This document shows, piece by piece, positions 55,691-63,558 of a stretch of 64,000 nt of DNA (positions within the stretch are counted from its first letter, which is position 1; each line of letters opens with the position of its first letter). The DNA comes from Neotabrizicola shimadae. Lineage in GTDB: Bacteria > Pseudomonadota > Alphaproteobacteria > Rhodobacterales > Rhodobacteraceae. The position numbers were made by a program, and so were the translations under genes. The DNA lies in the NCBI RefSeq assembly GCF_019623905.1, contig NZ_CP069370.1, forward strand, positions 1,550,001 to 1,614,000. The letters run 5' to 3'. Below the pieces are notes generated by a model. The model was not told the origin of the DNA, searched no databases, and saw only the letters and a program-made list of their open reading frames with translations.

Positions 55691-56473
55691 TTACAGCCCC
55701 GCGGCGGCCATGCAGTCGCGGGCCGCCGCATCCAGCCGCGCGATCTCGACCACATGGGTGTGGATCGAAAACAGCACCGCCCGCGTCTGCGGCAGACGCA
55801 CCAGCACCTGGCGCTCCGACCGCAGGTAATCCCGCCGCACCGGTCTAGGCCGGCGCTGCCCCTCCAGCCGCGGCTGATGCAGCTCCGGGTCGTCATAGAC
55901 CAGCGCGTTCCAGCGCTGCAGCGGCTGCTCGGGCCGGATCGCATCGAACAGGCGCTGAACCCGCTTCGCCACATCCTCCGTGTAATGCGTCACCGGCTCG
56001 TGAATCCGCACCATCGGCCGGCCCAGCTTTTCCGCCAGCGTCCAGCTGGCCGGAAAGCACAAGGCCGCGGCGACCAGCACCGCTTCCTCGCCCTCCTGCA
56101 TCAGCAGGCACAGATCCTCCTGCACCAGGCGGCCCAGCACCCGCATCGGCGCCGCCCTGTCCAGCGGCACCGTCACGCCATCGGGCCGGGTGACCTCAGC
56201 CCCACCGACGGCATATCCTGGCACCGACCGCAGCTTTTCCAGCACCATCCCAAGCAGCTCCTCCGCCGCCGGCCGCGCCCGCTCCAGCATCCCCACCACC
56301 GCGTCGGGACGCTCTGCGATCAGCCGGTCGCGTTCGGCCATCTGGCCCGCAAAGGCATCGTCCACGCTCAGCCAGCTGCCGGGCTCGGCGGGAACGATCC
56401 CCGGCAAACGCCAGGTGCGCGGTTCCATCCAGGGGGCATAGGGAAGGCGGGATTGCAGGATCGGTTCGCTCAT
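55691..56473 (-). CDS. DUF3445 / heme-dependent oxidative N-demethylase-like protein
   Basis: 260 residues. DUF3445 includes subunits of dimethylamine monooxygenase and related heme-dependent N-demethylases. Recognised blocks: RLPYAPWMEPRTWRLPGI at the start, LVQEDLCLLMQEGE, ALCFPASWTLAEKLGRPM and RSERQVLVRLPQTRAVLFSIHTHVV near the end. The start at 56473 (MSEPILQS) is chosen; a longer frame would translate the short dispersed repeat upstream. Single gene, converging with the hypothetical gene at 3 bp distance. Substrate not determined. Confidence 0.82.
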   Translation of the reverse strand: MSEPILQSRLPYAPWMEPRTWRLPGIVPAEPGSWLSVDDAFAGQMAERDRLIAERPDAVVGMLERARPAAEELLGMVLEKLRSVPGYAVGGAEVTRPDGVTVPLDRAAPMRVLGRLVQEDLCLLMQEGEEAVLVAAALCFPASWTLAEKLGRPMVRIHEPVTHYTEDVAKRVQRLFDAIRPEQPLQRWNALVYDDPELHQPRLEGQRRPRPVRRDYLRSERQVLVRLPQTRAVLFSIHTHVVEIARLDAAARDCMAAAGL

Positions 56474-56519
56474 GCGCGCAGGCCTTAGCCAAAGCCCGAT
56501 GGAAAGAAAACACCACCTC

Positions 56520-56549
56520 GGTTTCTTCTTTGCCCAGATACTCACGTCC
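56520..56549 (-). repeat. Short dispersed repeat, copy 2
   Basis: GGTTTCTTCTTTGCCCAGAT then ACTCACGTCC, in the divergent gap between the DUF3445 gene and dddP. It aligns with the copies at 30254 and 62451. Confidence 0.5.
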
Positions 56550-56649
56550 CTCGCGGCCGCAGGCGCAGGTTTCCGACATGCGCCCGTCGCTAGAAGACGC
56601 GCCCCGCCCCTCCGAGCAGACCGATCCTGCCGCCAGCCAGGAGAACGCC

Positions 56650-57990
56650 ATGACCGACTACCACCGCGACCGCCGCAAGATCGACCCGAGCCGCGGCGAC
56701 CGCCTTGGCGACGGCAGCCCCAACGACAACGACCGGGTGGAAATCGGCCCGACGCAGCTTGCCTTCCGCGAGTTCCAGGCCGCAGGCCTAACGCCGCCCA
56801 ACCTTGCCCGGATGCGGGAAAACCGCTGGAAACGCCTGACGCAAGCCCTGATCGACCGCGATTACGGCGGCCTTCTGATGTTCGACCCCCTGAACATCCG
56901 CTACGCGACCGACACCACCAACATGCAGATCTGGAACACCCACAACCCGTTCCGCGCCTGCCTTCTGTGCGCAGATGGCCACATGGTGATGTGGGAATAC
57001 AAGAACTCGCCCTTTCTCGTGACCTTCAACCCGCTGGTGAAGGAACTCCGCTCGGGCGCCACCTTCTTCTACAACTCCACCGGCGACCGGGGCGAAGCGG
57101 CGGCCAAGGGCTTCGCCGCCCAGGTGGACGAGGTGATGCGCGCCCATGCCGGCACCAACCGCCATCTTGCGGTGGACAAGATCATGGTCCACGGGCTCCG
57201 CGCGCTGGAAGCCATCGGCTTCACCGTCGAGGAAGGCGAGGAAGTCACCGAACGCACCCGCGCCATCAAGACCCCCGACGAGATCCTCGCCATGCGCTGC
57301 GCCATGGTCGCCTGTCAGAACGCCGTGGCCGAGATGGAGGCGTTCACGCGGGACAACGTGCCGAAGGGCAATGTCAGCGAAGATGCGATCTGGGCCGAAC
57401 TGCACGCCGGCAACATCCGCCGCGGCGGCGAATGGATCGAGACACGCCTCCTCGCCTCTGGCCCCCGCACCAACCCCTGGTTCCAGGAATGCGGCCCCCG
57501 CATCGTGCAGAACAATGAAATCGTCGCCTTCGACACCGACCTGATCGGCGCCTATGGCATCTGCATCGACATCTCGCGCACCTGGTGGGTGGGCGATGCG
57601 CGGCCCACCAATGCGATGATCTCGGCCTACGCCCATGCGCTCGACCACATCCGCGACCATCAGGCCCGGCTGAAACCCGGCGTGACGATCCGCGAACTTG
57701 TGTTCGAAGGCCACCAGTTGGACGACCGCTACTGGAAGCAGAAGTACTCCTGCAAGATGCACGGGGTCGGGCTTTGCGACGAATGGCCCTATGTCCACTA
57801 CCCCGACGGCTGGATGGAAGGCGCCTTCGACGCCCATCTCGAACCCGGCATGGTCCTCTGCGTCGAGGCCCTGGTGTCGCCCGAAGGCGGCGACTTCTCG
57901 ATCAAGCTGGAAGACCAGGTGCTGATCACCGAGACGGGATGCGAGAACCTGACAAGCTACCCGTTCGACGCGCGGCTCATGGGTGGGTAG
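56650..57990 (+). CDS. dddP: Dimethylsulfoniopropionate lyase DddP (M24 peptidase fold)
   Basis: 446 residues. Cleaves DMSP to dimethyl sulfide and acrylate. It belongs to the creatinase/prolidase family by fold but is not a peptidase. From memory it matches Roseobacter-clade DddP along its length: RKIDPSRGDRLGDGSPNDND start, LLMFDPLNIRYATDTTNMQ, GEWIETRLLASGPRTNPWF, the metal ligands in IVAFDTDLIG and ISRTWW, MHGVGLCDEWP, and LCVEALVSPEGGDFSIKLEDQV. AGGAG stands 6 nt before the ATG at 56650. Its neighbours are not DMSP genes, so the acrylate and DMS routes are elsewhere. Confidence 0.9.
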   Translation: MTDYHRDRRKIDPSRGDRLGDGSPNDNDRVEIGPTQLAFREFQAAGLTPPNLARMRENRWKRLTQALIDRDYGGLLMFDPLNIRYATDTTNMQIWNTHNPFRACLLCADGHMVMWEYKNSPFLVTFNPLVKELRSGATFFYNSTGDRGEAAAKGFAAQVDEVMRAHAGTNRHLAVDKIMVHGLRALEAIGFTVEEGEEVTERTRAIKTPDEILAMRCAMVACQNAVAEMEAFTRDNVPKGNVSEDAIWAELHAGNIRRGGEWIETRLLASGPRTNPWFQECGPRIVQNNEIVAFDTDLIGAYGICIDISRTWWVGDARPTNAMISAYAHALDHIRDHQARLKPGVTIRELVFEGHQLDDRYWKQKYSCKMHGVGLCDEWPYVHYPDGWMEGAFDAHLEPGMVLCVEALVSPEGGDFSIKLEDQVLITETGCENLTSYPFDARLMGG

Positions 57991-58020
57991 GGTGCGTGCT
58001 TGCACGCACCGCTCCGCGCC

Positions 58021-58656
58021 TCACTCCGCCAAAAACCCGGCCGCCTTGTGGCTGCCATCGCAGTAGGGCTTGTTTTTCGACTGCCCGCAGCGGCAAAGCC
58101 AGGTCTGCGTCACCCGGTTCACCGTCCGGCCCGTGCCCGAGACGATCTCCAGATTGCCCACCACCTTCAGCGATCCATTCGGCTGCGGCTGCACGTCCAC
58201 CGGCCCGTCCCGCACTTCAAGCGCAACGCTGTCCTTCGCGGCCGGCTCGCCCGTCGCCTCGAACCCTGCCGCCGCATGGCTGCCGTCGCAATAGGGCTTG
58301 GTCTTCGATGCCCCGCACCGGCACAGCGTGGCGCGCATTCCGGCCGGTTCGCCCCGCACCAGGATCGGCGCTTCCAGGGCCAGCGGCCCGTTCTCGCGCA
58401 CGCGCAGCGTGTTCACCACCGGCGCCACTTCGGACCCCGCTTCGCCATCATTGCGGCTGACCCGGATCGCGCCGGACGGGCAGTTGAAGCCAAGGCGCAG
58501 CACGGCCTCTGCCGGAGCGGCATCGGGGAAGATCCACTCCCCCTTGACGTTGGGCACAAAGACCTTGGGATTTCCCAGCACGCAGTTGCGCGAATGCACG
58601 CATTTCGACCCGTCGAAGGTCACCGTCACCTCGCGGCCCTTCACCACCTCGACCAT
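58021..58656 (-). CDS. CDGSH iron-sulfur domain protein with ferredoxin-like N-domain
   Basis: 211 residues. N-terminal divergent single-cluster Fe-S domain (CVHSRNC and FNCPSGAIRV), then two zf-CDGSH domains: CRCGASKTKPYCDGSH (about 112-127) and CRCGQSKNKPYCDGSH (about 188-203), each a 3Cys-1His site for a 2Fe-2S cluster. Related proteins (MitoNEET family) handle redox or Fe-S transfer. Function here unknown. Converges on dddP with 30 bp between. Confidence 0.9.
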   Translation of the reverse strand: MVEVVKGREVTVTFDGSKCVHSRNCVLGNPKVFVPNVKGEWIFPDAAPAEAVLRLGFNCPSGAIRVSRNDGEAGSEVAPVVNTLRVRENGPLALEAPILVRGEPAGMRATLCRCGASKTKPYCDGSHAAAGFEATGEPAAKDSVALEVRDGPVDVQPQPNGSLKVVGNLEIVSGTGRTVNRVTQTWLCRCGQSKNKPYCDGSHKAAGFLAE

Positions 58657-58725
58657 CCTGGCTCTCCTGCTACCGATCCGTCGTGGCGCCAGACTGGCAT
58701 GGAACGCGCGGGCCGCAAACGGGTT

Positions 58726-59049
58726 TCAGAGGTCCACGTAAACCCCTTCGCGCACCCCGCCCGGTCCCGTCAGCCACAGATGCGCCCGGTCCACCCGAAC
58801 GGTCCCGCAGTCCTCCGGCCCGCCCGCCTGCCAGCAGAGCCGGTCGCCCTCGACCCGCCAGCTTCCCCATTGGGCCGCCCCGCCCCCCGTCTCCACGAGC
58901 AGCGTGCCATCCTGCCGGAAGCCCATCGTCACACCCTCCACAACGATGGTCCGCGCCGCGAAGGCCGCTGCCAACGCCTCGCCCTGCAGGGCCTCCTGCG
59001 CCATCGCCGCGCCCGCCAGCCCCAGTGTCGCCGCCCAGACCCACCGCAT
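58726..59049 (-). CDS. Small secreted protein of unknown function
   Basis: 107 residues from ATG 59049 (AGGG well spaced). Signal peptide RWVWAATLGLAGAAMA-Q. The mature part (GFRQDGTLLVETGGGAAQWGSWRVEGDRLCW) has the look of small beta-barrel proteins that weigh sample against substrate, with two Cys (LCW, EDCGTV). Alternative starts at 59061 and 59130 would lengthen it. Divergent from purB. Confidence 0.7.
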   Translation of the reverse strand: MRWVWAATLGLAGAAMAQEALQGEALAAAFAARTIVVEGVTMGFRQDGTLLVETGGGAAQWGSWRVEGDRLCWQAGGPEDCGTVRVDRAHLWLTGPGGVREGVYVDL

Positions 59050-59128
59050 TGCCGCAGCCATCCCTTGCACCCTTCCCCCAAGCCTTCTAAGGGCTGGCGC
59101 GAGCCCAAGCCAGCAGAAGGACGCCGCC

Positions 59129-60436
59129 ATGATCCCGCGTTACTCCCGCCCCGAGATGGTGGCGATCTGGTCGCCCGAAACGAAGTTCCGCATCTGGTTC
59201 GAGATCGAGGCCCATGCCTGCGACGCGCAGGCCGCACTTGGCGTCATCCCCAAGGAAAACGCCGAGGCCGTCTGGAAGGCCCGCAACATGACCTTCGACG
59301 TCGCCCGCATCGACGAGATCGAGGCCGTGACCAAGCACGACGTCATCGCCTTCCTCACCCACCTGGCCGAACTGATCGGCCCCGACCAGGCCCGCTTCGT
59401 CCACCAGGGCATGACCTCGTCGGATGTGCTGGACACCACCTTCAGCGTCCAGCTCGCCCGCGCCGCCGACCTGCTGCTCATCGGCATGGACCGCGTTCTG
59501 GCCGCCTTGAAGGCCCGCGCCTTCGAACACAAGGACACCGTCCGCATCGGCCGCAGCCACGGCATCCACGCCGAACCCACCACGATGGGCCTCACCTTCG
59601 CCCGTTTCCACGCCGAAATGGCGCGCGGCCGCGCCCGCCTGGTGAACGCGCGCGCGGAAATCGCAACCGGCGCCATCTCCGGCGCGGTCGGCACCTTCGC
59701 CAACATCGACCCCGCGGTCGAGGAACATGTCTGCGCCCAGATGGGCCTGACCCCCGAACCCATCTCCACCCAGGTCATCCCGCGCGACCGCCACGCCATG
59801 TTCTTCGCCACGCTTGGCGTCATCGCCTCCAGCATCGAGAACATCGCCACCGAAATCCGCCACATGCAGCGCACCGAGGTGCTGGAGGCCGAGGAATACT
59901 TCTCCCCCGGCCAGAAGGGCTCTTCGGCCATGCCGCACAAGCGCAACCCCGTGCTGACGGAAAACCTCACCGGCCTCGCGCGTCTCGTCCGCTCTGCCGT
60001 CACCCCGGCGCTCGAAAACGTGGCGCTCTGGCACGAACGCGACATCAGCCATTCCTCGGTCGAACGCGCCATCGGTCCCGATGCCACGGTCACGCTGGAT
60101 TTCGCCCTGCACCGGCTGGCGAATGTCATCGAAAGGCTCGTGGTTTACCCCGAAAACATGATGCGGAACATGAACAAGTTCCGCGGCCTGGTGATGAGCC
60201 AGCGCGTGCTGCTCGCCCTCACCCAGGCCGGCGTCAGCCGCGAGGATGCCTACCGCCTCGTCCAGCGCAACGCGATGAAGGTCTGGGAACAGGGCGCCGA
60301 CTTCAAGTCCGAGCTTCTGGCCGATCCGGAAGTCACCGCCGCCCTCTCCCCCGCCGAGATCGAGGAAAAGTTCGACTTGGGCTACCACACCAAGAACGTG
60401 GACCGCATCTTCGCCCGGGTCTTCGGCGAAAGCTGA
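59129..60436 (+). CDS. purB: Adenylosuccinate lyase
   Basis: 435 residues. Splits fumarate off adenylosuccinate and SAICAR in purine synthesis. Signature KGSSAMPHKRNPVLTENL with the catalytic Ser loop; QGMTSSDVLDTTF and RSHGIHAEPTTMG with the general-acid His are also present. The start MIPRYSRPEMVAIW is family standard. A long hairpin lies 7 bp after the stop. Confidence 0.97.
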   Translation: MIPRYSRPEMVAIWSPETKFRIWFEIEAHACDAQAALGVIPKENAEAVWKARNMTFDVARIDEIEAVTKHDVIAFLTHLAELIGPDQARFVHQGMTSSDVLDTTFSVQLARAADLLLIGMDRVLAALKARAFEHKDTVRIGRSHGIHAEPTTMGLTFARFHAEMARGRARLVNARAEIATGAISGAVGTFANIDPAVEEHVCAQMGLTPEPISTQVIPRDRHAMFFATLGVIASSIENIATEIRHMQRTEVLEAEEYFSPGQKGSSAMPHKRNPVLTENLTGLARLVRSAVTPALENVALWHERDISHSSVERAIGPDATVTLDFALHRLANVIERLVVYPENMMRNMNKFRGLVMSQRVLLALTQAGVSREDAYRLVQRNAMKVWEQGADFKSELLADPEVTAALSPAEIEEKFDLGYHTKNVDRIFARVFGES

Positions 60437-60442
60437 TCGCAT

Positions 60443-60474
60443 ATCCGTGATCGGACCATGGTCCGGTCACGGAT
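60443..60474. repeat. 32-bp hairpin after purB
   Basis: ATCCGTGA-T-CGGACC-AT-GGTCCG-G-TCACGGAT: 14 paired bases with one T-G pair between the two stem parts and a 2-nt centre. No T-run follows. It may be a Rho-aided terminator, an mRNA-end protecting stem, or an operator for the gene at 60533. Confidence 0.7.
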
Positions 60475-60532
60475 GATTCCCCCCTTGCCGCGGCGTCAAT
60501 CGTGCTACCCTCCCATCAGACAGGAGGATCAG

Positions 60533-61084
60533 ATGCAGCTTGCCCGCTTCCGCCACCCGCTTCTCGCCGCCGTCCTCGCCATTCTGCCCGCCGGCGCCTT
60601 CGCCGTGGGCTCCGATGACAGCAGCCCGCCGACCCAGACGCAAACCACCACCGTCTGCCCCAAGGGCCAGGTCTGGAGCGACAAGCTCAAGGCCTGCACC
60701 ATGCCCGAGGATTCGCGCCTCGACGACGACACCCGCTTCCGCGCCGTGCGCGAACTCGCCTGGGCCGGCCGCCCCGATGATGCGCTCGCCGTCCTCGCCA
60801 CCATGACCGAGGGGGACACTGACCGCGTGCTCACCTATCGCGGCTTTGCCCTGCGCAAGTCCGGCAACCTGGAAGGCGGCCTCGCCGCCTATGAGGCCGC
60901 GCTGAAACAGAACCCCGACAACATCCTCGCCCGCAGCTATTTCGGCCAGATGCTGGTCGAGATGAACGAGGTGCAGCTTGCCAGCCTGCAGCTCGACGAA
61001 ATCCGCGCCCGCGGCGGCGCGGGCACCTGGGCCGAACAGGCGCTGGCCACGGCCATTGCCACCGGCGTCACCTACAGCTTCTGA
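60533..61084 (+). CDS. Secreted tetratricopeptide repeat protein
   Basis: 183 residues. Signal peptide (LLAAVLAILPAGAFA), then a Cys pair motif VCPKGQVWSDKLKACTM (about residues 41-57) and a TPR region (YRGFALRKSGNLEGGLAAYEAALKQNP, NILARSYFGQMLVEM). CAGGAGG lies 6 nt before the ATG at 60533. Periplasmic; partner unknown. The next small gene shares its Cys motif, which ties the two together. Confidence 0.82.
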   Translation: MQLARFRHPLLAAVLAILPAGAFAVGSDDSSPPTQTQTTTVCPKGQVWSDKLKACTMPEDSRLDDDTRFRAVRELAWAGRPDDALAVLATMTEGDTDRVLTYRGFALRKSGNLEGGLAAYEAALKQNPDNILARSYFGQMLVEMNEVQLASLQLDEIRARGGAGTWAEQALATAIATGVTYSF

Positions 61085-61120
61085 ACAACCCGATACCGAC
61101 CAACCCGAAGGAGGACGACG

Positions 61121-61285
61121 ATGAAAAAACGCCTGACCCTTGCCGCCCTCGCCCTGACCCTGGCGCCCGGCTTCGCTTTCGCCATGTGCTCGGGCCACGA
61201 GGTCAAGCAGGAAAGCGCCTCGGCCTGCCCCGCCGACCAGGTGTGGAACGCGGAAACCGGCACCTGCATGAAGACGACCAGCTAG
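61121..61285 (+). CDS. 54-residue secreted Cys-motif protein
   Basis: Too short for most gene callers but well supported: AAGGAGG just upstream, ATG at 61121, signal peptide KKRLTLAALALTLAPGFAFA, and a mature part of about 33 residues with three Cys. The part ACPADQVWNAETGTCM repeats the motif of the TPR protein 37 bp upstream. It probably lies in the same operon. Confidence 0.75.
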   Translation: MKKRLTLAALALTLAPGFAFAMCSGHEVKQESASACPADQVWNAETGTCMKTTS

Positions 61286-61347
61286 GCTTCAGCGCCGGTT
61301 AACCTGCGCGGCCCCAGTCTTTCCGCATCGGGAATCAGGGGGTCCAG

Positions 61348-62439
61348 ATGAACGCGGAAACCGGCATCCAACTTGCGCGCATCGCTCCAGCCCCGGCTGC
61401 GCGTCCTTTCCCTCCGGCGCCCCCATCGCCGGGGGGCCCCCGCCTTCTTTCGCCTCGCGAAAAGGCCGCCGTCATCGTGCGGCTCCTGCTGGCCGAAGGG
61501 GCCACCCTGCCGCTGGCCACATTGCCAGAACACATGCAGGCTGCCCTTGCCGAACAGATCGGCCAGATGCGTCTGGTCGATCGCATCACCCTTGGCGCCG
61601 TGGTCGACGAATTCCTGAATGAGTTGGAACAGGTCGGCCTTGCCTTCCCTGGCGGGATCGAAGGCGCGCTTGGCATGATGGATGGCCATATCAGCACCAC
61701 CGCCGCCAACCGCCTGCGCCGCCTCGCCGGGGCCTCGTCCAAGGCCGATCCCTGGGACCGGCTCACCAACCTTGCCACCGACCGCCTGCTTCCGGTGATC
61801 GAGGCGGAAAGCACCGAAATCGCCGCGGTCATGCTGTCCAAGCTGCCCGTCCCCAAGGCGGCCGAGCTTCTGGGCAAACTGCCCGGCGACCGCGCCCGCC
61901 GCGTGGCCTATGCCGTGTCGATGACCGGCAATGTCGATCCCGAAACCGTGCGCCGCATCGGCGCCTCGCTGGTGGCCCAGCTCGATGCCATCCCGCCCCG
62001 CGCCTTCGAAACCGGCCCCGTCGAACGGGTCGGCGCCATCCTGAATGTCTCCCCGGCCCAGACCCGGGATGAGGTGTTGAAGGGCCTGGCCGAAGCCGAC
62101 ACCGATTTCGCCGAACAGGTGCGCCGCGCGCTCTTCACCTTCGGCCATATCCCCGAACGGCTCCTGCCGCGCGATGTGCCCAAGGTTTTGCGCCAGCTTG
62201 ACCAGCTCACGACCGTGACCGCGGTTGCCTGGGCGCAGCGCCAGCCCGATCTTGCGCCGGTGGCCGACTTCATCCTCGAAAACATCTCGCAGCGCCTGGC
62301 CGAGGCACTGCGCGAGGAAATGGCCGCCCGTGGCCGCGTCAAGGAGCGCGAGGGCGAAGAGGCGACGAATGCCGTCGTCATGGTCATTCGCCAGCTGGAG
62401 GGCGCGGGCGAACTCGTCCTGCGCCGGGACGAGGACTAG
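61348..62439 (+). CDS. FliG-like protein outside a flagellar cluster
   Basis: 363 residues. Recognised as FliG-related: LLSPREKAAVIVRLLLAEGA at the start (the N-domain of FliG begins with similar L-T-x-x-x-K-A-A), AAVMLSKLPVPKAAELLGKLPGDRARRVAYA in the middle-domain ARM motif, and FILENISQRLAEALREEMAA-like C-terminal sequence (the FliM-facing part). The charged torque helix of FliG-C is not clear. No other flagellar gene is in the window. It could be a second FliG-type protein of other use. Low-confidence start; ATG 61348 follows GGGGG. Confidence 0.7.
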   Translation: MNAETGIQLARIAPAPAARPFPPAPPSPGGPRLLSPREKAAVIVRLLLAEGATLPLATLPEHMQAALAEQIGQMRLVDRITLGAVVDEFLNELEQVGLAFPGGIEGALGMMDGHISTTAANRLRRLAGASSKADPWDRLTNLATDRLLPVIEAESTEIAAVMLSKLPVPKAAELLGKLPGDRARRVAYAVSMTGNVDPETVRRIGASLVAQLDAIPPRAFETGPVERVGAILNVSPAQTRDEVLKGLAEADTDFAEQVRRALFTFGHIPERLLPRDVPKVLRQLDQLTTVTAVAWAQRQPDLAPVADFILENISQRLAEALREEMAARGRVKEREGEEATNAVVMVIRQLEGAGELVLRRDED

Positions 62440-62450
62440 GGGCGAAAATC

Positions 62451-62482
62451 CCCTTCTTCTGTTCTCAAATATCCTCGGGGGG
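62451..62482 (+). repeat. Short dispersed repeat, copy 3
   Basis: CCCTTCTTCTGTTCTCAAAT followed by ATCCTCGGGGGG, 12 bp after the FliG-like stop. It aligns with the copies at 30254 and 56520. Confidence 0.55.
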
Positions 62483-62505
62483 AGGACCCGGCCAAAGCCG
62501 GGGCC

Positions 62506-62585
62506 GGGGGCGGAACGCCCCCCAGGCTCCGCCGCGGCTCTGGCCGCGGCGGAGAGACAGGTCTTGCGCGGCCCGAAGGCCGCGC
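62506..62585. repeat. Cluster of three strong hairpins
   Basis: GGGGGC/GCCCCC (62506-62522), an 11-bp stem CTCCGCCGCGG/CCGCGGCGGAG (62527-62554), and an 8-bp stem GCGCGGCC/GGCCGCGC with a CGAA tetraloop (62566-62585). They fill the gap between the FliG-like and EamA genes. Probably a termination region, without a T-run. Confidence 0.7.
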
Positions 62586-62675
62586 GCCGCCTGATCATCC
62601 GCCGGCGAAGTCCCGGACACGGGGCAAAGCCTGCCTTGCCCTTGCCCCGGCTCGCCCCTAGGGTCGCGCCCCATC

Positions 62676-63557
62676 ATGACCCGCTTCGCCGCCCTTTCGC
62701 CAACCACCCGTGGCATCCTGCTGCTCCTCCTCGCTGTCGTGCTCTTCACCGCGATGGATGCGGCGGCAAAGGGCCTTGTCGCGCGGTATCCGGCGCCGCT
62801 TGTGGTCTGGGCACGGTTTGTCGGCCAGCTTGTCATCGTGATGCTCCTCTTGCGCGGCCGCGCCGTGACCTACGCCCGCACCCGCTATCCGGCGATGCAC
62901 TTCTTCCGCGCCCTGACGGCCATCGGATCCACCTTCTTCTTCTTTGCCAGCCTCAACCACATCGGCCTGGCCGAGGCGACGGCATTGGGCGACGTGAACC
63001 CCGTGCTCATCACCCTTGGCGCCGCCGTCTTCCTGGGCGAAAGGCTTGGGCCCGCCCGCCTCTTCTGCGTAATGCTGGCGGCGCTTGGCGCGCTGGTCGT
63101 GGTGCGCCCCGGCGCCGAGGTCTTCACCTGGGCGGCACTCCTGCCGCTGGCCTCGGCCGCCTCCTATGCCATCAACGCGCTTCTCACCCGCGCCATCGGC
63201 CCGCGCGAACCCGCCTGGACACCGATGCTCCTCGGCGCGCTGATCGCCACCGCGCTCGCCAGCCTGGCCCTGCCCTGGTACTGGCAGCCGATCGCACTGG
63301 CCGACCTTGGCCTTTTCCTGGTGCTCGGCGCGCTTGGCACCGCGGCCCAGCTCTGCATCATCCGCGCCTTCTCGCAGGCCGAGGCGATGGTGCTGGCCCC
63401 CTTCGGCTATGCCGGCACGGTCTTCGCCACGCTTTGGGGCATCCTGTTCTTCGGCGAATTCCCGGATATCACCACGATCCTCGGCGCCGGTCTGATCGTC
63501 TCGGCCGGCATCCTCCTGTGGCGGTCCGAGGCGCGAACCGTTCCGGCGGCGGCCTGA
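62676..63557 (+). CDS. EamA/DMT family transporter
   Basis: 293 residues with ten membrane segments in two EamA halves (first TTRGILLLLLAVVLFTAMDAA, second around LLPLASAASYAINALLTRAIG). Drug/metabolite transporter superfamily; inner-membrane exporter or importer of unknown small molecules. Its stop is 1 bp from the next ATG, so the acyltransferase gene is in the same operon. Confidence 0.9.
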   Translation: MTRFAALSPTTRGILLLLLAVVLFTAMDAAAKGLVARYPAPLVVWARFVGQLVIVMLLLRGRAVTYARTRYPAMHFFRALTAIGSTFFFFASLNHIGLAEATALGDVNPVLITLGAAVFLGERLGPARLFCVMLAALGALVVVRPGAEVFTWAALLPLASAASYAINALLTRAIGPREPAWTPMLLGALIATALASLALPWYWQPIALADLGLFLVLGALGTAAQLCIIRAFSQAEAMVLAPFGYAGTVFATLWGILFFGEFPDITTILGAGLIVSAGILLWRSEARTVPAAA

Positions 63558-63558
63558 C

